This document shows positions 37,110 to 44,940 of a stretch of 64,000 nt of DNA, in pieces. This DNA comes from Granulicella sapmiensis. Lineage in GTDB: Bacteria; Acidobacteriota; Terriglobia; Terriglobales; Acidobacteriaceae. The translations under genes were made by a program, and so were the position numbers. The notes beneath the pieces were generated by a model. The model was not told the origin of the DNA. It saw only the letters and a list, made by a program, of their open reading frames with translations, and searched no databases. Position 1 is the stretch's first letter. Every line of letters starts with the position of its first letter. Location: the NCBI GenBank assembly GCA_026225395.1, contig JAMFSR010000018.1:62001-126000 (forward strand), given 5' to 3'.

Positions 37110-38288
37110 ATGCGTCTTTCTTCGCTGTTGCCGCTCGCCCTCGCCGCAACTCTCGCCAGCTTCATGCCGGCACGCGCCCAAACCACCTCGCCTGATATCC
37201 AGCAGGCCGATATCCTCGGCAACGAGCTCTTCGCCAGCTCCAGCTCCACCGGCATGGTGCTCGTCGTCGTCCGCAACCAGCAGGTCTTTGTCCACGGCTA
37301 CGGCGAAACCGCGCCCGGCAGCGGCCAGCTCCCCAGCGCGACCTCGATTCTTCGCCTATGCTCGCTCTCTAAGATCTTCGCCACCGATCTCCTTACGAAA
37401 CTCGTGCAAGACGGCACCGTTCACCTCGACGACCCGCTCCAACTCTTCGCCCCGCCCCACATCATTGTCCTCACGCGCCCCGGCCATCCCATCACATTGA
37501 TCGGCCTCGCCACGCACACCTCCGGTCTTCCACGCGAAGTCGGCAACGCACCGCACGGCACCCCACACTTCACCTTCCCCAACTACACCTACCGCTGGCA
37601 CTGGCTACCTACGCAGCACCTCAAAACCATCCCCGGCACCGCCGCTCTCTACTCCAACATCGGCTTCGACTTCCTCGGCGACGCCCTCCAACAAGCCGCC
37701 CACGAGCCTTACGCCAGGCTCTTCGCCGAACGCATCACCACGCCTCTAGGCATGCACGAAACCGGCTTCACGCCCAACGCCGCACAGTGCGCCCGTCTGC
37801 TCCAGGGCGCTCACGACGAAGGCCCCTGCACCGACACCCAATCCTCCGCCGGAAGCTCAGGCGTCTACTCCACCGCAACCGACATGGTTCTCTGGCTCAA
37901 GTACCTCCTCGGCCTCAGCCCCATCGCACAGAGCCCCGCCGCGCAAGCCGTCTACATCGACCCCTCAACCCTCACCACCCAGTCCGGCCTCGACCACGCC
38001 GGCCCACCCACCGGCATCGGCCTTGGCTGGATGCACCTGCTCCCTGCCAACGACAACGCCGCCATCACCGAAAAGACGGGCGGCGGCGCAGGCTTCGCTA
38101 CCTACATCGCTCTCAACCAGACCACGCACACCGGCATCTTCGTAGCCTTCACCGAAGGCCCGATCCAAAACCACGTCAACGTCTTCAAAGCAGCGAACAA
38201 TCTACTTCTGGTCATGGCCGGCCTTCCACCGTTACCGCCAGACCCACCCAAACCGCCCGCAAAACCTGTCCGCAAACGCCGCCACTAG
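37110..38288 (+). CDS. AmpH-like serine beta-lactamase-family hydrolase
   Basis: Exported penicillin-binding-like enzyme of 392 residues, close in layout to E. coli AmpH (DD-carboxypeptidase/endopeptidase with weak beta-lactamase activity). A signal peptide ends at PARAQ. Catalytic blocks: SxxK in LCSLSKIFA (about residue 86), YxN in YSNIGFDFLGDAL (about 181), and KTG in TEKTGGGAGF (about 321). GLATHTSGLPREVG and ITTPLGMHETGFTPNAAQCARLL match AmpH positions. It probably trims peptidoglycan in the periplasm. It starts four bases after an HPP-motif gene. Confidence 0.88.
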   Translation: MRLSSLLPLALAATLASFMPARAQTTSPDIQQADILGNELFASSSSTGMVLVVVRNQQVFVHGYGETAPGSGQLPSATSILRLCSLSKIFATDLLTKLVQDGTVHLDDPLQLFAPPHIIVLTRPGHPITLIGLATHTSGLPREVGNAPHGTPHFTFPNYTYRWHWLPTQHLKTIPGTAALYSNIGFDFLGDALQQAAHEPYARLFAERITTPLGMHETGFTPNAAQCARLLQGAHDEGPCTDTQSSAGSSGVYSTATDMVLWLKYLLGLSPIAQSPAAQAVYIDPSTLTTQSGLDHAGPPTGIGLGWMHLLPANDNAAITEKTGGGAGFATYIALNQTTHTGIFVAFTEGPIQNHVNVFKAANNLLLVMAGLPPLPPDPPKPPAKPVRKRRH

Positions 38289-38306
38289 CTTCCGCCAGTC
38301 GCCGTC

Positions 38307-38471
38307 CTAAGGATGCGAAGTCGTATTCCGGTTGGTCAGGAACCGTGAGCCGGAGAAAAAGCGATGATGCTTCATACTCATCGCCAACCACAGCAACAGC
38401 AGCGTAAACCCAATGATGAACACCGGCCTCGCCCAAACCGGCCCTTTGAATCCGTCTCCGTAGATCGTCAT
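38307..38471 (-). CDS. small single-span membrane protein, 54 residues
   Basis: Small open frame from ATG 38471 to TAG 38307. The product starts MTIYGDGFKGPVW, has one transmembrane helix (VFIIGFTLLLLWLAMSM, residues 17-33) and ends with a basic tail (KHHRFFSGSRFLTNRN). GGAAG sits just before the start. The hydrophobic-then-basic layout suggests a real membrane microprotein, but no homologue was recognised and length alone could arise by chance. It lies after the DUF202 gene on the same strand, with a strong hairpin between them. Confidence 0.5.
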   Translation of the reverse strand: MTIYGDGFKGPVWARPVFIIGFTLLLLWLAMSMKHHRFFSGSRFLTNRNTTSHP

Positions 38472-38524
38472 CTTCCGCCACCCTTCCCATTCGCCTGCAT
38501 CTTCATTCTAGAGACGTAAAGACC

Positions 38525-38553
38525 AGCCTTCTGGCCTCGCAGGCCAGAAGGCT
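38525..38553 (-). terminator. strong hairpin, probable terminator of DUF202 gene
   Basis: AGCCTTCTGGCCT (38525-38537) pairs perfectly over 13 bases with AGGCCAGAAGGCT (38541-38553) around a three-base loop. On the minus strand it follows the DUF202 stop by about 43 bases; only a weak T stretch (GGTCTTTAC) follows. Confidence 0.6.
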
Positions 38554-38596
38554 TCGAAGTTACGATACGCCGTTCATTCCGCACAAAGCCCGCCAC

Positions 38597-38980
38597 CTAT
38601 CTCATGAGCAGCAGATAAAGCGCCATGCCAATCCCAAGCGTCGCCAACAATACTGCCAGTACCACGGCACTCTTTGAAATCTGCCCTGGCACCCACTGCC
38701 CCGACCGAAGCTCCCGTACCACCATCACATGCCGCACCAATGCGTTGACATTCACCGCCACGCCAATCACCACCAGCGCCACGCCCGAGATCACCGAAAG
38801 ACTCATCGTGTGCGCAGTCACCCGCGCCGGCTTCTCCCCCATCTCGCGCAGGAATAACCCAAACCGCGCCACAGCAAACCCTACGCCCATCAATCCAAGC
38901 CCCGTGCGAATCCACGCCAGAAACGTTCGCTCCGCCGCAAAGTACACCCGAGGATCCTGCTCCGCCGCCGGCTTCATCAT
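38597..38980 (-). CDS. DUF202 (YidH-like) membrane protein
   Basis: Small inner-membrane protein of 127 residues with three hydrophobic segments. The opening PRVYFAAERTFLAWIRTGLGLMGVGFAVAR carries the family signature (LAxxRTxLAWxRTGL). ATG 38980 is chosen over 39037 because the family starts just before this signature; GAGGG precedes it. Function of the family is unknown. Confidence 0.85.
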   Translation of the reverse strand: MMKPAAEQDPRVYFAAERTFLAWIRTGLGLMGVGFAVARFGLFLREMGEKPARVTAHTMSLSVISGVALVVIGVAVNVNALVRHVMVVRELRSGQWVPGQISKSAVVLAVLLATLGIGMALYLLLMR

Positions 38981-39086
38981 GCCCTCATTGTAGGGAGAAA
39001 TCCGCTGCTCTATGCGACTGGGATACGATATCTCCACACATAGACCCCTGTTCTTTCAAATCACTCTGCCGCAGGAGAGCCGTTCC

Positions 39087-39737
39087 ATGCTTGACGTCCA
39101 TCCGCCCGAACACGCCGCCCACTCCTGGCGCGACTTCTTCATCCACATCGCCACCATCGTCGTCGGCCTGCTGATCGCCGTCGCAATTGAACAAACAGTC
39201 GAATGGATCCACCACCGCCATCAGTTGCGCGAGGCCCGCGAGGCCATTCACGAAGAATTCATCCGCAATCATCAGGAAATGCAATACAACCTTACCCTCC
39301 TGGAAACAGCCAATCGAGACATGGTGAAAAACACGGCGCTGTTGCGCGATCCGCACGGCTCGGATGCCATCCCGACCTCCGAACTTAAATACACTTGGGG
39401 CACCCTGTACATCACCTCCGCAGCCTGGGACGCCGCCAAAGCCAACGGCTCGGTGGACTACATGCCACTCGGCGAACGCCAGACCTACGAGTACGCACAC
39501 ACCGTCGCTGGTTACGCGCTGCAATACGAGCTCAACTACCTCGCCGACACCAAAACCGCGCTGGCCATTGCCGCGCGTGCTCCGACCATCGGCGGCCTGA
39601 ATCCCGACGACCGTGAAAAACTCCTCGCGGCGACAGCCGCAACGCAGGGCCAGATCAACAGTACCTATACCCTGCTTCATTACGTCGATTCCGCTGTGCA
39701 TGACTTTCTATCCGAAGGTCGCCTCATGAGGGATTAA
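39087..39737 (+). CDS. HPP-motif single-span membrane protein, paralogue 3
   Basis: A 216-residue protein beginning MLDVHPPEHAAHSWRDF, with a transmembrane helix (IHIATIVVGLLIAVAIEQ), then HHRHQLREAREAIHEEFIRN and a helical soluble part. It is most like the product of the gene at 35586 in the first 55 residues. AGGAG lies shortly before ATG 39087. It is separated from its paralogues by the AmpH-like, small membrane protein and DUF202 genes. Function unknown. Confidence 0.75.
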   Translation: MLDVHPPEHAAHSWRDFFIHIATIVVGLLIAVAIEQTVEWIHHRHQLREAREAIHEEFIRNHQEMQYNLTLLETANRDMVKNTALLRDPHGSDAIPTSELKYTWGTLYITSAAWDAAKANGSVDYMPLGERQTYEYAHTVAGYALQYELNYLADTKTALAIAARAPTIGGLNPDDREKLLAATAATQGQINSTYTLLHYVDSAVHDFLSEGRLMRD

Positions 39738-40086
39738 TTCAAAGACCCCGAATGCCCCATTCATGACGGTCTCATCACTCCACGTCAACTCCTTCGGCTT
39801 TTCCCATAGCGGCATCCGCTGCAGCTTGCTCCTGGCCTCATGCTCCTCTGGCTGGTGCGTCGTTCACAAGCCGAAAAAGTGCAGCCCATGTATAGCCTAA
39901 GTTCTCATTTATGAGGACTTTGCCGCACATTGATACGCTAAGTCCACCCTTAACCCAAATCTTTTGAAGACTTTGCGTTAAAAAGTATGGGAGGGGGAGG
40001 GGCCCCACCCCCCACCACCGCCTCGACCGACTACACTTAAGGACGCTGCGCAAAAATCGCGCGATATGGAGTGCCAGGAGCCTTAG
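39738..40086. other. intergenic region upstream of serA
   Basis: About 350 bases without a convincing gene. A G-rich then C-rich tract (39988-40014) runs GGGAGGGGGAGGGGCCCCACCC and could form a hairpin or other structure. AGGAG at 40076-40080 is the ribosome site of serA. A 33-residue minus-strand frame (ATG near 39820) reads plausibly (WSDETVMNGAFGVFEL) but is too short to trust. Confidence 0.5.
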
Positions 40087-41721
40087 TTGAAGATCGTTCT
40101 CGCAGAAAAAGTCTCACCCGCCACGCTTGCCATCCTCCAAAAAGAACCCGGCTGGAACGTAGTCACCGCTGACAAGATCACCGATCTCCCCGCTGAACTC
40201 GCAGACGCCGACGCCCTCATCGTCCGCTCCGCCGTCCAGGCCGACGCTAAGCTCCTCGCCGCCGCGCCCAAGCTTCGCATCATCGGCCGCGCCGGCGTAG
40301 GCGTAGACAACATCGACGCCGAAGAAGCCACCAAGCGCGGCATCGTCGTCATGAACACCCCCGGCGCCAACGCCGTAGCCGTAGCCGAACTCACACTCGG
40401 CCTCATGATCTCCATGTCCCGGGCCATCCCCCGCGCCAACGCCACCATGCACGCCGGCAAATGGGAGAAGAAATCCCTGCAGGGCTCTGAGCTCCGCGGC
40501 AAAACACTCGGCATCGTAGGCTGTGGCCGCATCGGTCTCGAAGTAGCCCGCCGCGCCAAGGCCTTCGGCATGACGCTGCTCGGCTACGACCCCTTCATCG
40601 CTCCCGTCATCGCGCGCGAAAACGGAATCACCCTCGTCCCCATTGACGAAATCTTCTCCGCCTCGGACTTCCTCTCGCTGCACGTAGGTCTCACGCTGCA
40701 GACCGAAGGCCTCATCAACAAGCACTCGCTCGCCATTATGAAGAAGGGCATCCGCATCATCAACTGCGCCCGCGGCGAGCTCATCGTGGACGAAGCCCTC
40801 GCCGAAGCCATCAAGAGCGGCCACGTCGCCGGAGCCGCACTCGACGTCTTCCGCAAAGAGCCTCTCAAGGACTCGCCCTACTTCGAGCTCGAGAACGTGC
40901 TGCTCTCGCCGCACATCGCCGGTTCCACCGACGAAGCCCAGGAAGCCATCGGCATCCAACTCGCGAACCAGGTTCGCGACTACCTCAAGCTCGGCGTGGT
41001 CCAGAACGCCGTCAACGTCGCCTCTCTATCCGAAGAGGAGTACGCCGAAGTTTCACCCTACATCGAAATGGCCGACCGCCTCGGACAGCTCCTCGGCCAC
41101 GCCGTAGGCTCCGCTGAAACTGGCGGCAACATCGAGAGCATCACCCTCACCTACAATGGTCGTCTCGCGCAGCTCAAGACAGATATGATCCGCAACGCGG
41201 CCATTGCTGGTGTGCTCCACGGCGCCGACGCCATCAACCGCATCAACGCCTCAGCGGCAGCCATCGAGCGCGGCATCCGCATCCAGGAAGACAAGCGTGA
41301 GCACATCGCCGGCGGCACCGGCGCAACCCTCCGCCTCGTCATCCACTGGGCGCGCGGCGGAGAACAAGGCGACTGGACCGGCGTCGCGACTGTACTCCAC
41401 GGCAGTTCCCCACGCCTGCTCAGCTACGACGGTATCGATATCGAAGCCGAGCTCGCCGGCACCCTCGTCGTCATCCGCAACAACGACGTCCCAGGGGTCA
41501 TCGGTCGCATCGGCACCATCCTCGGCGAAGCCAAGCTCAACATCGCCAACTTCGCGCTCGGCCGCAGCCGCGCAGCTTCCGCCAAAGGCACGCAGGCTCT
41601 CGCGGTCGTGCAGCTCGATGTCGACGAGGCATCGCAGCCCGCCTTGCAACAGGCGCTCTCGGAACTGCGCAAGGTGGAGGCCATCACCAGCGTCCGTGTC
41701 GTGGAGCTCGGCAAACTATAA
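40087..41721 (+). CDS. serA: D-3-phosphoglycerate dehydrogenase
   Basis: Oxidises 3-phosphoglycerate with NAD, first step of serine synthesis. The 544 residues match the long form with an allosteric substrate-binding domain and a C-terminal ACT domain. Motifs: GRAGVGVDNIDAEEATKRGIVVMN, the nucleotide-binding GIVGCGRIGLEVARRAKAFGM, INCARGELIVDE, LDVFRKEP, LSPHIAGSTDEAQE, and the ACT end with NNDVPGVIGRIGTILGEAKLNIANF. The start is TTG 40087 with AGGAG six bases upstream. The acyltransferase gene follows 13 bases later. Confidence 0.96.
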   Translation: MKIVLAEKVSPATLAILQKEPGWNVVTADKITDLPAELADADALIVRSAVQADAKLLAAAPKLRIIGRAGVGVDNIDAEEATKRGIVVMNTPGANAVAVAELTLGLMISMSRAIPRANATMHAGKWEKKSLQGSELRGKTLGIVGCGRIGLEVARRAKAFGMTLLGYDPFIAPVIARENGITLVPIDEIFSASDFLSLHVGLTLQTEGLINKHSLAIMKKGIRIINCARGELIVDEALAEAIKSGHVAGAALDVFRKEPLKDSPYFELENVLLSPHIAGSTDEAQEAIGIQLANQVRDYLKLGVVQNAVNVASLSEEEYAEVSPYIEMADRLGQLLGHAVGSAETGGNIESITLTYNGRLAQLKTDMIRNAAIAGVLHGADAINRINASAAAIERGIRIQEDKREHIAGGTGATLRLVIHWARGGEQGDWTGVATVLHGSSPRLLSYDGIDIEAELAGTLVVIRNNDVPGVIGRIGTILGEAKLNIANFALGRSRAASAKGTQALAVVQLDVDEASQPALQQALSELRKVEAITSVRVVELGKL

Positions 41722-41734
41722 TTCGAGGGAGCCT

Positions 41735-42889
41735 ATGGAATCTGACTCCCCCGGCATTATCCATGTGCAGCCTAAGGGGCGCTCCGCGTCTTCCTATATT
41801 CCCGGTTTAGATGGCATTCGCGCCATCGCATTTTTGCTCGTCTTCGGGGCCCATGCCACACCCGGGAAAATCTCCCTTTTTATTCCGGCCACGCTTGGCG
41901 TCACCATCTTTTTCTTTCTCAGTGGTTTTCTCATCACTACACTGCTCCGCAAGGAACTGACCCGCACCGGAACGGTATCGCTCACCGATTTTTACATCCG
42001 CCGCGCGCTACGTATCTTTATCCCGCTTTACGTTGTCTACGGTCTGGCCGCGATCTTTCAGTCCCTGGTGCCTACGGAAGGCCCAAGCACCGGGTTCGGC
42101 TGGATCAGCATGTTGTTCTACTTCTACAACTACACCATCGCCGCACAACTCCATACCGGCGTGCCCCCCGGGATGAGCGTCATCTGGTCCCTCGGGGTCG
42201 AAGAACACTTTTACATCCTGTTCCCTCTCCTGTATCTGTTTCTGGCCCGGCGCCGAATTTCAACGGTCACCCGCAACCAGATTCTCATTGGATTCTGCGC
42301 GATTGAACTGGTCTGGCGCATCGTGCTCGTCCTGGTCTTGCATCAGGCCGGAGTCTGGACCTACTTTGCCACGGACGCCCGCCTGGATTCCATCCTCTGG
42401 GGCTGCATCCTGGCTCTCAACAACAACCCTGTATTCGGCGATCCCTCGATCCTTCCGCGCGGACGCGAAAAGCTCATATTCGCCTTCTCTGTCATTGCTA
42501 TCGTCTTTTCCCTGGTACCGCGCAGCATTCTCTACAAAGAAAGTTTTCGTTATTCCGTCCAAGCTTTGCTTCTCTATCTCATCTTCAGCTTCGTGATTCC
42601 GAACATTCACCACTGGTCGGTCCGCTGGCTGGAGTGGACGCCGCTGCGCTACATCGGCTGGATCTCTTACGTGCTCTACCTGTGTCACGTGTTCATCCTC
42701 GAAGCCCTGAGACACCGTATTCCCGACAAACTCTGGCTCACTGCGCCGCTGGGTCTGGTGCTTTCGGCAGCGTTCGCAACCCTTACTCGCTACCTGCTTG
42801 AGCTTCCTTTGCAACGGCTTCGCGCCCGTTTTCGACGCGTTCCGGAGGCCGATCCTACCGCCGCCGACCACCATGGATTGGTCTCCTGA
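41735..42889 (+). CDS. acyltransferase family 3 membrane protein
   Basis: Integral membrane O-acyltransferase of 384 residues. It opens with SYIPGLDGIRAIAFLLVFGAHA, the family start motif with the conserved His, and GVTIFFFLSGFLITTLLRKE. It has about ten hydrophobic segments and FYIRRALRIFIPLY and WSLGVEEHFYILFPLL blocks. The frame is open from 41204 inside serA, but ATG 41735 with CGAGGGAG upstream is the real start, since the earlier part is antiphase to serA. Substrate unknown. Confidence 0.92.
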   Translation: MESDSPGIIHVQPKGRSASSYIPGLDGIRAIAFLLVFGAHATPGKISLFIPATLGVTIFFFLSGFLITTLLRKELTRTGTVSLTDFYIRRALRIFIPLYVVYGLAAIFQSLVPTEGPSTGFGWISMLFYFYNYTIAAQLHTGVPPGMSVIWSLGVEEHFYILFPLLYLFLARRRISTVTRNQILIGFCAIELVWRIVLVLVLHQAGVWTYFATDARLDSILWGCILALNNNPVFGDPSILPRGREKLIFAFSVIAIVFSLVPRSILYKESFRYSVQALLLYLIFSFVIPNIHHWSVRWLEWTPLRYIGWISYVLYLCHVFILEALRHRIPDKLWLTAPLGLVLSAAFATLTRYLLELPLQRLRARFRRVPEADPTAADHHGLVS

Positions 42890-43011
42890 CGTTCTTTCGC
42901 CTTGACCACCGGGCCCGTTTCCAACGCGAAGAACGTCTAATTCCTGTAAACTGGGCCTTGCAAAGTTTTTCGGCTAGCCGCCATGCCGCCACGTAGGAAG
43001 ATTCCTCCCCC

Positions 43012-44079
43012 ATGCTTAGAATTCACCGCGTTCCCTCTGCTCTCATCGTCTCCACTCTCGTATTGTTTGCCGGATGTCATCAGAGCCAGCAGGATGGCGT
43101 CGTCGCTACCGTCAATGGGCACCCTGTCCTGCGGACGGACGTCGATAAGCTCTACAACGAGCAACTGGCAAGCAATCCGCAACCGCAGCAGGCTGGTTCG
43201 GCCGATCAAGCCGACGCCACTCGCCTGCAGATCCTGCAAGGGCTCATCGTCAACGAGATTGTCGACCAGCGCGCCGCCAAGCTGGGCCTTACCGCGACCG
43301 ACTCGGAAGTCGACGCCAGGCTCGTCGAAGTGAAAGCGCCCTACACTGAGGACCAGTTTCAATCGAAGCTCAAAGCCTCAAACCTCACCCTAGAAGAGTA
43401 TCGCCACGAAATCCGCCGGACGCTCACGCAGACCAAGCTCATCAACAAAGAGATCAACTCCAAGATCACCGTCACTGATGCCGACGTTACGAACTACTTC
43501 AACGCCCATAAAGCCGAGTTCAACCTGATCGAGAACCAATACCATCTTGCACAGATTCAGGTTACGGACATGCCCGCGCAGCAGGCCGGGAATCTGCAGG
43601 GATCGAAGGCAACCAACGACGAAGAAGCGCGCAAGAAAATTCAGGCCATCAAAAACCGCATCGACGCCGGTGAGGACTTCGGTACACTTGCCCAGAACTT
43701 CTCCGAGCGGCAGGACACCGCACCAAACGGCGGCGATATGGGTTTCGTGACCGAATCGCAAATGACGCAGATGAAGACTTCGGATCCCAATACCTACGTC
43801 GCGATCACGAAGCTCAAGGCCGGCGAAACCACCGATATTCTCCCACTGCTCGAAGCCAATACCCGCAAGCCCATGGGTTACTCCATCTACAAGCTCATCA
43901 GCAAGGACGCCGCCGGCCAGCGCGATCTATCGGACCCTCGGGTGCAGCAGGCCATTCGCCAACAGCTCCACGACAGCCGCTCGCAGCTGCTTAGAGCCGC
44001 TTACCTCGAGATGCTCCACGACCAGGCCAAGGTACAGAACTTCCTCGCCGAGCAGATCTTCAAGAATGCAGCCCAGTAA
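43012..44079 (+). CDS. SurA-type peptidylprolyl isomerase lipoprotein
   Basis: Periplasmic folding factor of 355 residues. A lipobox (LVLFAGCHQSQ, Cys near residue 22) is followed by a SurA N-terminal-like helical domain (VVATVNGHPVLRTDVDKLYNEQL, IVNEIVDQRAAKLGLTATDSEVDAR). A parvulin rotamase domain comes next (RIDAGEDFGTLAQNFSERQDTAPNGGDMGF) and a C-terminal helical region. It probably escorts outer-membrane proteins, fitting LptD. Its stop codon TAA is the first part of a heptamer element. It heads a run with a cytochrome, a membrane protein and lipA. Confidence 0.88.
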   Translation: MLRIHRVPSALIVSTLVLFAGCHQSQQDGVVATVNGHPVLRTDVDKLYNEQLASNPQPQQAGSADQADATRLQILQGLIVNEIVDQRAAKLGLTATDSEVDARLVEVKAPYTEDQFQSKLKASNLTLEEYRHEIRRTLTQTKLINKEINSKITVTDADVTNYFNAHKAEFNLIENQYHLAQIQVTDMPAQQAGNLQGSKATNDEEARKKIQAIKNRIDAGEDFGTLAQNFSERQDTAPNGGDMGFVTESQMTQMKTSDPNTYVAITKLKAGETTDILPLLEANTRKPMGYSIYKLISKDAAGQRDLSDPRVQQAIRQQLHDSRSQLLRAAYLEMLHDQAKVQNFLAEQIFKNAAQ

Positions 44080-44172
44080 AGCAGAGTGTAGAGAGCAGAG
44101 GATAGAGAGTAGTGAAGAACCTTCTAAGCAAGCGGCTTTTCCTCTACACTCTATCCTCTACGCTCTATCCTC
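44077..44172. repeat. heptamer repeat element overlapping a cytochrome gene
   Basis: Plus strand from the PPIase stop: TAAAGCA, GAGTGTA, GAGAGCA, GAGGATA, GAGAGTA (to 44111). The facing arm, TACACTC, TATCCTC, TACGCTC, TATCCTC (44145-44172), is the reverse complement of GAGTGTA, GAGGATA, GAGCGTA, GAGGATA. About 33 bases lie between. The second arm lies within the next gene and encodes part of its signal peptide; its start codon GTG directly follows the first arm. Confidence 0.75.
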
Positions 44173-44477
44173 TCGCCCTTGGCTGCCACTCCACGCCACC
44201 CGCCACACCGCTGGATCAACTCGACGCGCAACAAGCCCATGGACACCAGGTCTTCGAAGCTCATTGCGCGCAGTGCCACTACGATCGCGCTTCCGACCCC
44301 CTGCACGGGCCCGGGCTGCGCGGTGTGATGAAGCGGCAATACCTTCCCAGCGGCGCACCTGCTAACGACGAGCGCGTAACCAACACCATTCTGCACGGAC
44401 GCAATTTGATGCCCGCGCAACCCTATCTTGATCCGCAGGACACAAACGACCTGCTCGCGTACCTGCACACTCTCTAG
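44112..44477 (+). CDS. c-type cytochrome lipoprotein, single haem
   Basis: Small cytochrome of 121 residues with a lipobox-type end (LYPLALGCHST, Cys near residue 25) and haem motif HCAQCHYD (CAQCH). A Met ligand is likely in RNLMPAQPYLDPQDTNDLLAYL. The start is GTG 44112; there is no in-frame ATG before residue 70. The signal peptide core (LYTLSSTLYPLAL) is encoded by four heptamer units. This makes the N-terminus look built from repeat DNA. It is close to the membrane protein gene that follows (five bases). Confidence 0.82.
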   Translation: MKNLLSKRLFLYTLSSTLYPLALGCHSTPPATPLDQLDAQQAHGHQVFEAHCAQCHYDRASDPLHGPGLRGVMKRQYLPSGAPANDERVTNTILHGRNLMPAQPYLDPQDTNDLLAYLHTL

Positions 44478-44482
44478 ACACC

Positions 44483-44932
44483 ATGCCTGAACCTAACTCC
44501 AACAACCGCCCTGCCGAAGACCTCGGCTTCCGTTCGCGCCACCTGCCCGGCACGCCTGCAGGCGAAGCCAAAGGCATGCTCCCCGGCATGGCCGCCATTG
44601 GCATGTTCCTCTTGCTCATCGCCATGCTGAACGCCTTTGCCGCCATCCGCGACGTCTTCGGTACAGGCATTGCGCGTTATGGCATCTTCGGTGTCTGCAC
44701 GTTGTTTGCAGTGGGGGTATTCGGCTTCCTCCGCCTGCGCCGATGGGGATGGGCATTGGTCACCGCCGGCTGCCTTGTCATGGCTTCGGGCGATGGCTAT
44801 CTCTTTTCCCGCAACCACGTTGGCTTCTTCATGGTCCGGGGCCTGCTCGAGCTCTGTTTCTTCCTCTACCTTGTTCGCACCGAGGTCCGCGAGCGCCTGC
44901 ACTCGTCGCTCGATCAGCCAGCCGTACAATAG
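44483..44932 (+). CDS. four-span membrane protein of unknown function
   Basis: A 149-residue protein with four hydrophobic segments: MAAIGMFLLLIAMLNAFAA, YGIFGVCTLFAVGVFGFL, WGWALVTAGCLVMASGDGYL and FFMVRGLLELCFFLYLV. A soluble N-terminus of about 35 polar residues precedes them. The pattern resembles small DoxX- or DUF-like membrane proteins but none was recognised. It begins five bases after the cytochrome gene and ends eight bases before lipA, so it is probably co-transcribed with both. Confidence 0.7.
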   Translation: MPEPNSNNRPAEDLGFRSRHLPGTPAGEAKGMLPGMAAIGMFLLLIAMLNAFAAIRDVFGTGIARYGIFGVCTLFAVGVFGFLRLRRWGWALVTAGCLVMASGDGYLFSRNHVGFFMVRGLLELCFFLYLVRTEVRERLHSSLDQPAVQ

Positions 44933-44940
44933 AACAAGCC

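Noticed and set aside
39760..39900. Minus-strand short frame reading WSDETVMNGAFGVFEL
   Set aside because: Only 33 residues and no family recognised; could be chance.
41204..41734. Extended acyltransferase frame starting inside serA
   Set aside because: It overlaps serA in another phase, and ATG 41735 has its own ribosome site.
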